Shown: piece after piece, positions 7,392 through 17,828 of the stretch
How positions within the stretch are numbered: the stretch's first letter is position 1
How the letters are laid out: each line of letters opens with the position of its first letter
Source of the DNA: Pedococcus bigeumensis
Lineage (GTDB): Bacteria; Actinomycetota; Actinomycetes; Actinomycetales; Dermatophilaceae
Direction of reading: 5' to 3'
Length of the DNA stretch: 64,000 bases
Assembly: GCF_006438965.1 (NCBI RefSeq)
Contig: NZ_RCZM01000003.1
Location: forward strand, 434,001 to 498,000
Translations under genes and position numbers: made by a program
The notes under the pieces: model-generated
What the model was told of the DNA's origin: nothing
The model's database searches: none
The model's input: the letters and a program-made list of their open reading frames with translations, nothing else

Positions 7392-8599
7392 CTGGCCAGG
7401 AAGACACGGCCGCCTCGGCCGACTCGGCCGCCTCGGGCGACGGCGCGCCGGTGCACGACCTCGCCGAGCTGCTCAAGCAGCTCGGACCCCAGGTGCTCGG
7501 CATCCTCGTCCGCCGCGGAGCAGACTTCGCGGCGGCCGAGGACGCCGTGCAGGAGGCCCTCGTCGAGGCGTTCCGGCGCTGGCCCAATGACCAGCCCGAC
7601 GAACCCAAGGCGTGGCTGGTGACGGTCGCGTCCCGCAAGTACGTCGACGCCGTGCGCTCGGAGGTGGCCCGTCGCCGGCGCGAGGAGCGGTTCCACGAGG
7701 AGCCGGATCAGGGCGCGACCGAACAGGCCGACGACACCCTGCTCCTGCTCTTCCTGTCCTGCCACCCGGCGCTCCCCCCGGCGTCGGCGGTGGCGCTCAC
7801 CCTGCGTGCCGTGGGGGGTCTGACCACGCGCCAGATTGCGCAGGCCTACCTCGTTCCCGAGGCGACCATGGCCCAGCGGATCAGCCGGGCCAAGCGCACC
7901 ATCTCGGGGGAGCGGCTGACCCAGCCCGGCGACCTCGGCGTGGTGCTGCGGGTGCTCTACCTCGTCTTCAACGAGGGCTACACCGGGGAGGTCGACCTCG
8001 CGGCGGAGGCGATCCGGCTGACCCGGCAGCTGGCCAGGACCTCCGACGAGCCGGAGGTGGCGGGCCTGCTGGCGCTGATGTTGCTGCACCACGCCCGTCG
8101 CGCGTCCCGGCGCAACCCCGACGGCCAGCTCGTGACGCTGGCCGACCAGGACCGGTCGTTGTGGGACACCGCCACGATCGCCGACGGCGTCCGGATCCTG
8201 CAGACCGCGTTGGCCAAGGACCGGCTTGGCGAGTTCCAGGTCCAGGCTGCGATCGCGGCCCTGCACGCCGACGCCCGGTCGACGGCGGAGACCGACTGGA
8301 CGCAGGTCCTCGAGTGGTACGACGAGCTGGCTCGCCTCACGGACAGTCCCGTCGTCGCCCTCAACCGCGTGGTCGCGCTCGGCGAGGTGGACGGTCCCCT
8401 CGCCGGCCTCAAGGCCCTCGCGAGCGTGGACCCTGGCGTACCCCGCCACGCCGCGGTCGCGGCCTACCTCCACGAGAAGGCGGGCGACCTCGCCCAGGCA
8501 CGAGACCTGTATGCCGTGGCGGCCCGGGCGGCGACCAGCACGGCGGAGCGCGACCACCTCACCCGACAGGCAGCGCGGCTTCACACCGACGGGACGTGA
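7388..8599 (+). CDS. ECF42-type RNA polymerase sigma factor
   Basis: 403 aa from GTG 7388, which overlaps the upstream stop (GTGA). Region 2 spans about residues 25-95 (AAEDAVQEALVEAFRRW, PKAWLVTVASRKYVDAVR), and region 4 has the helix-turn-helix TTRQIAQAYLVPEATMAQRISRAKRTI. The remaining 210 residues are the long helical C-terminal domain with TPR-like character typical of ECF42 (NRVVALGEVDGPLAGL, YLHEKAGDLAQARDLY). ECF42 proteins have no anti-sigma factor; the C-terminal extension is thought to control activity. Likely target: its own promoter at 6902. Confidence 0.92.
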   Translation: MTGQEDTAASADSAASGDGAPVHDLAELLKQLGPQVLGILVRRGADFAAAEDAVQEALVEAFRRWPNDQPDEPKAWLVTVASRKYVDAVRSEVARRRREERFHEEPDQGATEQADDTLLLLFLSCHPALPPASAVALTLRAVGGLTTRQIAQAYLVPEATMAQRISRAKRTISGERLTQPGDLGVVLRVLYLVFNEGYTGEVDLAAEAIRLTRQLARTSDEPEVAGLLALMLLHHARRASRRNPDGQLVTLADQDRSLWDTATIADGVRILQTALAKDRLGEFQVQAAIAALHADARSTAETDWTQVLEWYDELARLTDSPVVALNRVVALGEVDGPLAGLKALASVDPGVPRHAAVAAYLHEKAGDLAQARDLYAVAARAATSTAERDHLTRQAARLHTDGT

Positions 8600-8636
8600 C
8601 AGCCGCGGAGTCCTTCGCCGGGGGGTCTCAGCCGGC

Positions 8637-9110
8637 TCAGCCGCCGCGCCGCCTGAAGACGGCCTGGCTGCCGCCGATCACCTCTTGGGAGTGGTGCGTG
8701 AACCGGTAGACCTGGTGGTCGTCGATCGAGTCCCACCCACGGTCACGGGGAGGCACCTCGTCCTCGGCCCCGTCCGCCGGTGGTTCCCACGCGGCATACG
8801 CGGCCTCGTCCCACGTCATGGCTGCGACCACGGTGGCATGGACCCGCACCTGCAGGGACGTGGGCAGTGACTCGAGCACCTGACCCGATCGCCGGCGTTC
8901 AGCGGCGACGACCAGGCGAGCCAGCGCGGGGATGTCGTCCGGCGTCAGGCGGATGCCGGCCATCGTGTGGTCCTGGACGGCCGCGACCACGGCCGCGCGG
9001 TCGGTGGCGCTCAGCACGCCGAAGGCCCACTCGTGCGCCGCGCGTAACGCCGCACCCTCCGCGGTCCCGACGAGGAAGGCGTAGCGACGCGCGTCCCGCT
9101 GCGGTGCCAT
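8637..9110 (-). CDS. Hypothetical protein
   Basis: 157 aa beginning MAPQRDARRYAFLVGTAEG, soluble, helical in the N-terminal half. The C-terminal part (DDHQVYRFTHHSQEVIGG) contains a cluster of His residues. No domain recognised. A TAGCCT box 6 nt before the ATG indicates a leaderless transcript, which supports the start. Convergent with the ECF42 sigma gene. Confidence 0.65.
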   Translation of the reverse strand: MAPQRDARRYAFLVGTAEGAALRAAHEWAFGVLSATDRAAVVAAVQDHTMAGIRLTPDDIPALARLVVAAERRRSGQVLESLPTSLQVRVHATVVAAMTWDEAAYAAWEPPADGAEDEVPPRDRGWDSIDDHQVYRFTHHSQEVIGGSQAVFRRRGG

Positions 9111-9116
9111 GACCGG

Positions 9117-9122
9117 AGGCTA
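9117..9122 (-). promoter_or_regulatory. Leaderless -10 box (TAGCCT)
   Basis: On the reverse strand TAGCCT is followed by 6 nt and the ATG at 9110. Confidence 0.55.
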
Positions 9123-9240
9123 GGACCAGACCACAGTCTGTGGTGCGGTCGTGACCGACTCGTTGCGGACGCGTGACCGGGCGGCGATCGGAGCCCGGTC
9201 ACGCGACCACCCTGCCGACCCGTGCGTCAGGCCTCGTCGT

Positions 9241-9921
9241 TCAGCCCCGGCGGCGGAAGAGGCCCTTGCGCCGAGCCTCGCCGGTCCCCACGCGGAAGCC
9301 GTGCATGGGGACGTCGAACGGGTCGAGGAGCTCGCCGATCTCGCGCTGCACGGCATCGTCCGGGGCGCCCTCGCCGGAGCTGCCGAACATCCAAGCCATC
9401 GCGGCCTCCCCGAGCTCCAACGGGTGGAACAGGTGCGGGTAGTCGTCGAGCTCGTCGTGTTCCCCGGCCCAGTAGTGAACCTCGAACGGCAGGGGTTCTC
9501 CGACTGCGTCCGTGGCCACGGTCGCAGGGTCCTTGTCCGAGTAGACGTCCAGCGCCCGCACGATCCGGCCGGTCTCGTCGTGGACCTCGAACTGGCACAG
9601 GTCGACCACGCTGTGGATGTTGAGCTCCCACGACATCAGGCCGGCCTGCGCGGCGGCGGCCGAGAGCCGGTCGCGATGTTCGCCCAGCACCGGCCCGCCA
9701 CCGAAGACGGTGGTCGGTCCGAAAGTCGCGACGTAGAGCTGCGCCTCGCCGGGATACCCACCCTCGAACAGGTCGGCGGTCCCCAACGACTCAGCGACCA
9801 CGCCGGGATACCACCGCTGGGCAGCCTCTGCGGCGGCCTCCGGGCCACCCTCGGCGTGCGCGACCAGGTCCAGCCTTGGCACACCCGGCCCCACGGCATA
9901 CAACGACGTCTTGAAACCCAC
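9241..9921 (-). CDS. Hypothetical protein resembling DUF6928 family
   Basis: 226 aa from GTG 9921, preceded by GGAGGGG (9930-9924); longer upstream in-frame extensions are Arg-rich and look non-coding. The N-terminus VGFKTSLYAVGPGVPRLDL matches the pattern of actinobacterial proteins starting with a short strand then a DGD/GPG turn. The central part has LYVATFGPTTVFGGG and a long conserved-looking C-terminal stretch (EVHYWAGEHDELDDYPHLFHP). Family assignment is from memory of the N-terminal pattern. Function unknown. Confidence 0.65.
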   Translation of the reverse strand: MGFKTSLYAVGPGVPRLDLVAHAEGGPEAAAEAAQRWYPGVVAESLGTADLFEGGYPGEAQLYVATFGPTTVFGGGPVLGEHRDRLSAAAAQAGLMSWELNIHSVVDLCQFEVHDETGRIVRALDVYSDKDPATVATDAVGEPLPFEVHYWAGEHDELDDYPHLFHPLELGEAAMAWMFGSSGEGAPDDAVQREIGELLDPFDVPMHGFRVGTGEARRKGLFRRRG

Positions 9922-10035
9922 GACCCCTCCATGTCTGTGCCGGCTGCACCGTCTCGTCGGGCGCCCCCACCGGCCTGGACGGACACGGTAGCGATCCGTG
10001 CCGGCCCTCGGGCGGTCTCTGACAGACTCGGAACC

Positions 10036-12156
<2,121 letters not shown>

Positions 12157-12229
12157 ACGCGGGCCCGCGACCCCGGCCGTACTGCCGCTGCCGGACTGCG
12201 CTGTCACCCGCGGATGCGAGAGTAGTGAC

Positions 12230-12589
12230 GTGGCCATCACGGTCGACGACGTGCGTCGCATCGCGGCGCCGCTTCCGCGCGCCTACGAGGTGCTGGTCCG
12301 CGACCGGGTGAAGTTCCGGGTCGGGAGCATCGTGTGGCTGGCTTTCTCGCGCGACGAGACCCAGATGGGCTTCGCCTTCCCTCGCGAGGAGCGGACAGCC
12401 CTGGTCCAGTCGGAGCCCGAGATCTTCTTCATGCCGGGACAGGTCGACCTGCGGTACCAGTGGGTCGAGGCGTGGACCGCGGCCCTCGAGGTCGACCGCC
12501 TGACCGAGCTGGTGCTGGATGCCTGGGCGATGGTGGTGCCCAAGTCGGTGTCGGCTCCCTACTTCGCGAGCCTGGGAGCGGACCGCTGA
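12230..12589 (+). CDS. MmcQ/YjbR family protein
   Basis: 119 aa from GTG 12230; a GAGAGT box 6 nt upstream suggests a leaderless start. The sequence VDDVRRIAAPLPRAYE at the N-terminus, WLAFSRDETQMGFAFPREER in the middle and VEAWTAALEVDRLTELVLDAWAMVVPKSV at the end follows the small CyaY-like fold of MmcQ/YjbR proteins, often annotated as DNA-binding. The role is not established. Stop is 5 bp from the convergent gene at 12594. Confidence 0.8.
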   Translation: MAITVDDVRRIAAPLPRAYEVLVRDRVKFRVGSIVWLAFSRDETQMGFAFPREERTALVQSEPEIFFMPGQVDLRYQWVEAWTAALEVDRLTELVLDAWAMVVPKSVSAPYFASLGADR

Positions 12590-12593
12590 CGGA

Positions 12594-13100
12594 TCAGAGC
12601 AGCCCGGTGACGATCCACTCGCAGGCCCGGTGGAAGGCCTCCCACGGGTCGGTGCCCAAGGTGGTCGTGAACGTGTCGCGGTGCCGGCCCTGCGGGTCGT
12701 AGAGCACGGCGTACCACTCCTCACCCCGGCCGCCGACCGACAGCGACGCCCGACGCACCAGGGTGCACGACGCCACCTCGACGACCATGGCGCTCTGGGG
12801 GTGCATCTCGCGCCGCACGCTGAACGCGTGACCGGCGACGATGTCAGTGCACCGGGCGGCCTCGGCAGCTCGTGACCTGGCCCGGTCGTACCCCGCCTGG
12901 GTGGCGTTGTGCAGCGACAGGGCCAGCGCGGACCGCGCAGGTGACACTCCCGAGACGCTGCAGGCGCGAGAGGCGTCGCTCATCGCGGCCTCCCGCTCCA
13001 TCCAGGCCCGGGTCACATCGGCGGCGAGCTGGTCGCGCGCCGTGGGTGAGGCGTTGGCGACGTACCACGCGTTGTCGTAGAGACGCTCGATGACCGTCAT
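12594..13100 (-). CDS. Hypothetical protein
   Basis: 168 aa from MTVIERLYDNAWYVANASP. The N-terminal half is helical (VTRAWMEREAAMSDASRAC); the C-terminal half is beta-rich with GRGEEWYAVLYDPQGRHRDTFTTTLG and ends WEAFHRACEWIVTGLL. No family recognised and no signal peptide. The 295 bp upstream (13101-13395) is less GC-rich than its surroundings and probably holds the divergent promoters; nothing more specific was seen there. Confidence 0.65.
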   Translation of the reverse strand: MTVIERLYDNAWYVANASPTARDQLAADVTRAWMEREAAMSDASRACSVSGVSPARSALALSLHNATQAGYDRARSRAAEAARCTDIVAGHAFSVRREMHPQSAMVVEVASCTLVRRASLSVGGRGEEWYAVLYDPQGRHRDTFTTTLGTDPWEAFHRACEWIVTGLL

Positions 13101-13395
13101 TGACGGACCCCCTGCACAAGAGCCAACCGGTGGAAGAAACATGATGGCCGGCTCGCACTTTCGGACGACTTTCCGGCAATCACCATCGTCGGGCCAGCAG
13201 TACTACGACACATCCGGCAGTGGAGGGCACCTGTTCTCCATCACGAGGACGAGACAACCCTTGCGAATGCTGCCGTTTGGCTCCGAGAACCCACGCGCGC
13301 CCCCGACGGGCGATGGGGTGGCGCCAGGCGCGTCGTCGGCGCATAGTGGAACCGGCGGTGTGGCAGGTGACCACGACCGCGCGCTGGGAGATGCG

Positions 13396-14070
13396 ATGAG
13401 CCGCGAGACGACCGTTCCCGACCTGGTCCCCGTGCTGTCCGCCGGGCGACACCGCAACCCGCGCAAAGGCGCCTGCTTCATGGAGATGGCCTCGTTCCTC
13501 GCGGGTGAGCGCTGGAGCGACCACCCGTCGTGCACCCACCCGCTGCTGGCCTCGCTCGCCCGACTGGTCAACGACTCGCTCGGCGATGCCGACCGGCCCA
13601 GGCTGGTCACCCTCATCCCCGACGTGGTCGGGCTCACCGGGACCAACCTCGACCTCGACGTGGTGATCGCAACACGCGCAGCGGCGGCAGCGCTTCCGGT
13701 GGCTCCGTCCACCCGCCAGAACGTGCTCGCGGTCGGGCTGCTCACCACCCAGCGGTTGGCTGCGAACCGGCCCACGGTGCGCTCCGAGGTGGACGCGTTG
13801 TGCCGCGCTGCCTTCGCCTCAGCACCCGATGCCCACGCCTGGGCCGAACGCTATGCCCGCGACGTCGTCGTCAGCGAGCGGACCTACCGCCGTCAGACAG
13901 CACCGCACACGGTGGCCTACGCGGTCGAGGGCATCGCGGTGGCCTGCGTCGACGACGTCGCCGACCGGCTGGTCAGCCTCCTCGAGCAGACCGTGGCCGA
14001 CGTCGCCACCCGGGTCGAACGCATCGGCGCACCGGCACCGACGGCGCGCGCGAGGGCCCTCACCCGCTGA
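13396..14070 (+). CDS. Conserved actinobacterial hypothetical protein
   Basis: 224 aa from ATG 13396 with GGGAG just upstream; an open extension toward 13090 has a composition unlike a protein and was not used. GACFMEMASFLAGERWSDHPSCTHPLLA near residues 28-55 is reminiscent of a conserved actinobacterial family with paired cysteines and a His, possibly a metal site, but I know of no assigned function. The rest is helical (LARLVNDSLGDADRPRLVTL, LLTTQRLAANRPTV). No membrane segment. Confidence 0.7.
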   Translation: MSRETTVPDLVPVLSAGRHRNPRKGACFMEMASFLAGERWSDHPSCTHPLLASLARLVNDSLGDADRPRLVTLIPDVVGLTGTNLDLDVVIATRAAAAALPVAPSTRQNVLAVGLLTTQRLAANRPTVRSEVDALCRAAFASAPDAHAWAERYARDVVVSERTYRRQTAPHTVAYAVEGIAVACVDDVADRLVSLLEQTVADVATRVERIGAPAPTARARALTR

Positions 14071-14099
14071 GTCGGACCCGCCACGGACCGGGCTGCGGC

Positions 14100-14822
14100 T
14101 CAGCCGGGCAGGGCGACCTCCACAAGCAGGGCGTGGTGGTCGGATGCAGCGGATCGGATCACCTGCGCCGACACTGCCCGCACTCCCCCGCCCACCCACA
14201 CGTAGTCGATGCGGCGTGGCGGCGGCTGCACGTCGAAGGTGTACCCGGCGCCTTCCCCGAGGACGGTCCAGGCATCCGTGAGCCGCCCCGCCAGGCAGGT
14301 GTATGTGGTGGAGCCGGGGGTCGTGTTGAGGTCACCGAGGAGCACGGTCGGCCGCTCGTCGAGGGTGGCCACGATCGCCTCGGCCTGCGTGGTGCGTTCG
14401 GTCTCGGTGTCCCACTGCAGGTGGGTTCCGAGCACGCGCAGGGCGGTGCCGTCCACGTCGAGGCTGGCCTCGAGCAGGCCGCGCTGCTCGCTGCCGGGGA
14501 AGCACGGGAGCAGGGTGTTGGCCACGCCGTCCAGGGGTTTGCGGCTCAGCAGGGCGGTGCCATACTGCGCCCGCGGCGCTCCTGGGTGAGCCGGCGCGTC
14601 GTCCAGGTTCGCGGCATACGCGAGGTGGCAGCCGAGCCGCTCGGCGAGGACGCCCGGCTGGTCCTCGAACCGGCTCAGGGCGCGACGGTGGCGATCCACC
14701 TCCTGCAGCGCCACGAGGTCGGCACCGCTGGCCGCGATGACGTCGGCGATCCGGTCAAGGTCGAGGACGCCGTCGAGCCCGACGCCGCTGTGGATGTTGT
14801 AGCTGAGGACGGTGAGCGTCAT
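14100..14822 (-). CDS. Endonuclease/exonuclease/phosphatase family protein
   Basis: 240 aa. Fold signatures: VLSYNIHSGVG (Asn metal ligand), VALQEVDRH (Glu ligand), LGTHLQW, LLGDLNTTPGS (catalytic Asp-Asn) and a final SDHHALLVEV (Asp-His). All catalytic positions are intact, so a Mg-dependent phosphodiesterase or phosphatase is expected. No signal peptide, so it acts in the cytoplasm; the substrate is not predictable. It lies downstream of soxR on the same strand with an 18-bp gap, and may be co-transcribed. Confidence 0.88.
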   Translation of the reverse strand: MTLTVLSYNIHSGVGLDGVLDLDRIADVIAASGADLVALQEVDRHRRALSRFEDQPGVLAERLGCHLAYAANLDDAPAHPGAPRAQYGTALLSRKPLDGVANTLLPCFPGSEQRGLLEASLDVDGTALRVLGTHLQWDTETERTTQAEAIVATLDERPTVLLGDLNTTPGSTTYTCLAGRLTDAWTVLGEGAGYTFDVQPPPRRIDYVWVGGGVRAVSAQVIRSAASDHHALLVEVALPG

Positions 14823-14840
14823 GGAGCGCTGGACCAGACT

Positions 14841-15308
14841 TCAGCGGGGTTGGCGCCGGAGCAGCGGGGGCAGGTAGGCAGCGCCCGGAGCGTCTGGGGT
14901 GGACGCGGCGCGATCGGAGGGGTTGGAGATGCCGCACTGCTTGAGGGACAGGCAGCCGCACCCGATGCAGGAGTCGAGCTTGTCCCGCAGCGCCTCCAGC
15001 GCGGCGACCTGCTCGTCGAGCCGGGTCCGCCAGTGCGCCGAGATCCGGTGCCAGTCGGACTTGGTGGGCGTGCGGTTGGCGGGCAGGTTCGACAGCTCCC
15101 GACGGATCTCGTCCAGGGTGAGCCCGACGTTGCCTGCGGCCCGGATGAAGGCCAGTCGGCGCAGCACGCTGCGGGCGTAGCGCCGTTGCCCCCCCGACGT
15201 CCTGGATGCCTCGATCAGGCCTTCCCGCTCGTAGTAGCGCAGCGCCGAGGCCGCGAAACCGCTGCGGTCGGCCACCTCGGACACGGTGAGCACGTCGGTC
15301 GTGTCCAC
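14841..15308 (-). CDS. soxR: Redox-sensitive MerR-family regulator SoxR
   Basis: 155 aa from GTG 15308. MerR winged-helix at about residues 7-75 (VSEVADRSGFAASALRYYE), a dimerisation helix, then the [2Fe-2S]-binding motif C114-x2-C117-x-C119-x5-C125, which identifies SoxR. Oxidation of the cluster by redox-cycling compounds converts bound SoxR to an activator. Divergent from the SDR gene at 15403, with a SoxR-type operator and a 19-bp-spaced promoter in between. The endonuclease-family gene lies downstream. Confidence 0.95.
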   Translation of the reverse strand: MDTTDVLTVSEVADRSGFAASALRYYEREGLIEASRTSGGQRRYARSVLRRLAFIRAAGNVGLTLDEIRRELSNLPANRTPTKSDWHRISAHWRTRLDEQVAALEALRDKLDSCIGCGCLSLKQCGISNPSDRAASTPDAPGAAYLPPLLRRQPR

Positions 15309-15336
15309 GGTTCTCCCGTCTGTGGTCGATGATCGC

Positions 15337-15367
15337 TTGACTTCAAGTTGACTTTAACTTTGATGAT
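15337..15367 (+). promoter_or_regulatory. SoxR operator within MerR-type promoter of SDR gene
   Basis: TTGACT (15337-15342) and GATGAT (15362-15367) are separated by 19 bp, the over-long spacer typical of MerR/SoxR-controlled promoters. Inside it TCAAGTTGACTT (15343-15354) matches the core of the SoxR box TCAAGTTAACTTGA with one change in the shared part. Predicted target: the SDR-QueA-like operon at 15403. Confidence 0.75.
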
Positions 15368-15402
15368 GTCTCCATCAGACGAACATCGCAACTGGAGGCA
15401 CC

Positions 15403-16122
15403 ATGCACACCGCCCTGATCACGGGTGGCTCGGCCGGGCTCGGCCTGGCCCTCGCCCGCGACCTCGCCGCCAACGGCTGGCACGTCGTCGTCGACGGCCG
15501 GGACGCCGCCCAGCTGAAGCAGGCCGTCGGGACCCTCGACGGCGCGGTCACCCGGGTCGCCGGAGACGTGACCGACCCTGCCCACCGTCAGGCGCTGGCC
15601 GCCGCGGTGACCTCGACGGGACGGCTGGACCTGTTGGTGCACAACGCCAGCACCCTCGGCCCGACTCCCCTCCCGCCCCTTGCCGAGGTCAGCCCCGACG
15701 ACCTCGACGACGTCTGGCTCACCAACGTCGCGGCACCCGTCGCTCTGACCCAGCTGCTGATCCCGGCGCTGCGCGCCTCGGGCGGTGTCCTCGTCGGGAT
15801 CTCCTCGGACGCCGCCGTGGAGCACTACGAGGGCTGGGGTGCGTATGCCGCGTCGAAGGCGGCGCTCGACCAGGTCACCCTGACGATCGGGGCGGAGAAC
15901 CCGCAGATCTCGGCGTACGCCATCGACCCCGGGGACATGCGAACCGCCATGCACCAGGCGGCCTTTCCCGGCGAGGACATCAGCGACCGCCCGCTTCCCG
16001 AGACGGTCGTGCCGGCGATCCGCACGCTGCTGCACCAGCGGCCGGTCAACGGCCGCTACCGTGCCGCGGACTTCGCGCCAGCAGCCCCGACGAGTGCGGC
16101 CCACCAGGAGGTGTCGGCGTGA
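15403..16122 (+). CDS. Short-chain dehydrogenase/reductase, SoxR-regulated candidate
   Basis: 239 aa with GGAGG before the ATG. Rossmann signature TGGSAGLGLALA at residues 6-17, NAS motif VHNASTLG, catalytic Ser in VGISSDAA and YxxxK in YAASKAALD (about residue 150). Cofactor NAD(P)H; substrate unknown. It is the first gene behind the SoxR-type promoter, which suggests a part in coping with redox-cycling compounds. The TGA overlaps the GTG of the next gene. Confidence 0.92.
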   Translation: MHTALITGGSAGLGLALARDLAANGWHVVVDGRDAAQLKQAVGTLDGAVTRVAGDVTDPAHRQALAAAVTSTGRLDLLVHNASTLGPTPLPPLAEVSPDDLDDVWLTNVAAPVALTQLLIPALRASGGVLVGISSDAAVEHYEGWGAYAASKAALDQVTLTIGAENPQISAYAIDPGDMRTAMHQAAFPGEDISDRPLPETVVPAIRTLLHQRPVNGRYRAADFAPAAPTSAAHQEVSA

Positions 16123-17222
16123 CCCGGCTCTCCGTCGCGCCGCTCACCCACTTCGCCAGCCCGGACGACACCACGGCACCGGCTCCGCCGGAGGAGCGCG
16201 GCGTCGCCAGGGACGAGGTGCGGATGATGGTGGCCACGGATGAGGGAGTCGCACACGCGCGCTTCCGGGACCTGCCGGCATACCTCGCTCCCGGTGACCT
16301 GGTTGTCGTCAACAACTCCGCGACGCTCGCAGCGGAGTTCGACGCCGTGCTTCGTGGTCGCGGACCGGTCCTCGTGCACGCCGCGACCCGGCTCGACGAC
16401 GGCACCTGGGTGGTCGAGCTCCGCACTGCGCCGGACGCGTCGCGCGGCATTCTGGACGCGCAGGCCGGTGAAGAGCTGGAGCTGCCGGCCAGTGGCCGGA
16501 TCACGCTGCTGGCGCCCTACCCGCGTGCCGACTCCTCCCCCACGGGCAACGGCAACCGGCTCTGGCGCGCGGCCGTCCGCGGTCCGCGCACGCTCGGGCA
16601 GCACCTGGTGCGCTACGGCCGACCGATCGCGTACGGCTACCTCGACCGGAGCTACCCGCTGGCGGCCTATCAAACCGTCTTCGCCACTCGGCCGGGCAGT
16701 GCCGAGATGCCCAGTGCCGCAAGACCTTTCAGCCAGGAGCTGGTCACTCGACTGGTCGCCACGGGGATCGGCATCTCGGCAGTCACCCTGCACACGGGAG
16801 TCTCCTCCCAGGAGGCCGGTGAGGCGCCGCAATCAGAGTGGTTCGAGGTGTCGGCGACGGTGGCCCGGCTGGTCAACGCCACCCGCGCGGAGGGTGGCCG
16901 CGTCGTGGCCGTCGGCACGACCGTGACCCGGGCCCTCGAGTCGGCGGTCGACGGCGGCGACGGTCACGGCGCCGCGCAGCTCACCGCGAGGTCGGGGTGG
17001 ACGTCCCGCGTCGTGTCGCGCGATGACCCGCCCCGGGTGGTGACCGGGCTGGTCACCGGATGGCACAACCCGGGGGCATCGCACCTGCTCCTCGTCGAGG
17101 CCGTGGCCGGCCAGGGACTGACCCAGCGGGCCTACGACGAGGCTGCCCGGGGCGGCTACCTCTGGCACGAGTTCGGCGACTCCGCCCTCCTGCTGCCCAC
17201 TGGACCCGGCCGGACTGGGTGA
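16119..17222 (+). CDS. QueA-like S-adenosylmethionine:tRNA ribosyltransferase-isomerase family protein
   Basis: 367 aa from GTG 16119, overlapping the SDR stop and preceded by CCAGGAG. QueA family features: RDEVRMMVA, FRDLPAYLAPGDLVVVNNSATLAAEF, PIAYGYLDRSYPLAAYQTVFA, VTLHTGVSS and a final GYLWHEFGDSALLL. True QueA works in queuosine synthesis, but actinobacteria of this kind usually lack that pathway, so this may be a diverged paralogue. No other queuosine gene is in the window. Sits in a probable SoxR-controlled operon. Confidence 0.85.
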   Translation: MTRLSVAPLTHFASPDDTTAPAPPEERGVARDEVRMMVATDEGVAHARFRDLPAYLAPGDLVVVNNSATLAAEFDAVLRGRGPVLVHAATRLDDGTWVVELRTAPDASRGILDAQAGEELELPASGRITLLAPYPRADSSPTGNGNRLWRAAVRGPRTLGQHLVRYGRPIAYGYLDRSYPLAAYQTVFATRPGSAEMPSAARPFSQELVTRLVATGIGISAVTLHTGVSSQEAGEAPQSEWFEVSATVARLVNATRAEGGRVVAVGTTVTRALESAVDGGDGHGAAQLTARSGWTSRVVSRDDPPRVVTGLVTGWHNPGASHLLLVEAVAGQGLTQRAYDEAARGGYLWHEFGDSALLLPTGPGRTG

Positions 17223-17259
17223 ATCCGGCCTGCCGGAGGCGGACCGGAGCGGATCTGCC

Positions 17260-17265
17260 TAGGAT
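17260..17265 (+). promoter_or_regulatory. Leaderless -10 box (TAGGAT)
   Basis: TAGGAT followed by 6 nt and the ATG of the DinB-family gene at 17272. Confidence 0.55.
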
Positions 17266-17271
17266 CCGGAC

Positions 17272-17778
17272 ATGACCCTGGGTGAGCTTCTCGTCGACGC
17301 CTTCAACCGGATCCGCGAGGGCGCAGTGAACGCCGTGAGCGGCCTGTCGCCGGAGCAGCTGGCCGAACGACCCACGTCGCACGCCAACTCGATCGGCTGG
17401 CTGGTCTGGCACCTGACCCGGGTGCAGGACGACCACATCGCGGCGGTGGCTGACCGCGAGCAGGTCTGGACGAGCGATGGCTGGAACGAGCGGTTCGCGC
17501 TGCCGTTCGACGCCGAGGACACGGGATACGGCCACTCCAGCGAGCAGGTCGCCGAGGTCCGCGGCTTGGACGCGGAGCAGCTGGTCGGCTACCTCGAGGC
17601 CGTGCACGCCGCGACCGTGGAGTACGTCCGGCCGCTCACCCCCGACGACCTCGGTCAGGTCGTCGACGAGCGTTGGGACCCGCCGGTCACCCTCGGGGTG
17701 CGCCTGGTCAGCGTCGTCAACGACGACCAGCAGCACGTCGGCCAGGCCGCCTTCATCCGCGGCCTGCTCGACGCCTGA
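17272..17778 (+). CDS. DinB-family (DUF664) protein, possible mycothiol-dependent transferase
   Basis: 168 aa. Four-helix DinB fold with the three metal-binding histidines visible: LVWHLTRVQDDH (residues about 42-53, two His) and NDDQQHVGQ (one His). In actinobacteria such proteins include mycothiol-dependent isomerases and transferases that detoxify electrophiles. Which reaction this one performs cannot be told. Probably transcribed alone from a leaderless promoter at 17260; convergent with the kinase gene at 17829. Confidence 0.87.
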   Translation: MTLGELLVDAFNRIREGAVNAVSGLSPEQLAERPTSHANSIGWLVWHLTRVQDDHIAAVADREQVWTSDGWNERFALPFDAEDTGYGHSSEQVAEVRGLDAEQLVGYLEAVHAATVEYVRPLTPDDLGQVVDERWDPPVTLGVRLVSVVNDDQQHVGQAAFIRGLLDA

Positions 17779-17828
17779 CCAACTGCAGCGCCTGACCCCC
17801 TGACCAACCAGGTCGGGCGGCGCACTTG

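Noticed and set aside
9151-10035. Upstream extension of the nadE frame toward 9151
   Set aside because: The extra 295 residues are antisense to the DUF6928-like gene and have non-protein composition; the NAD synthetase start at 10036 fits the family length.
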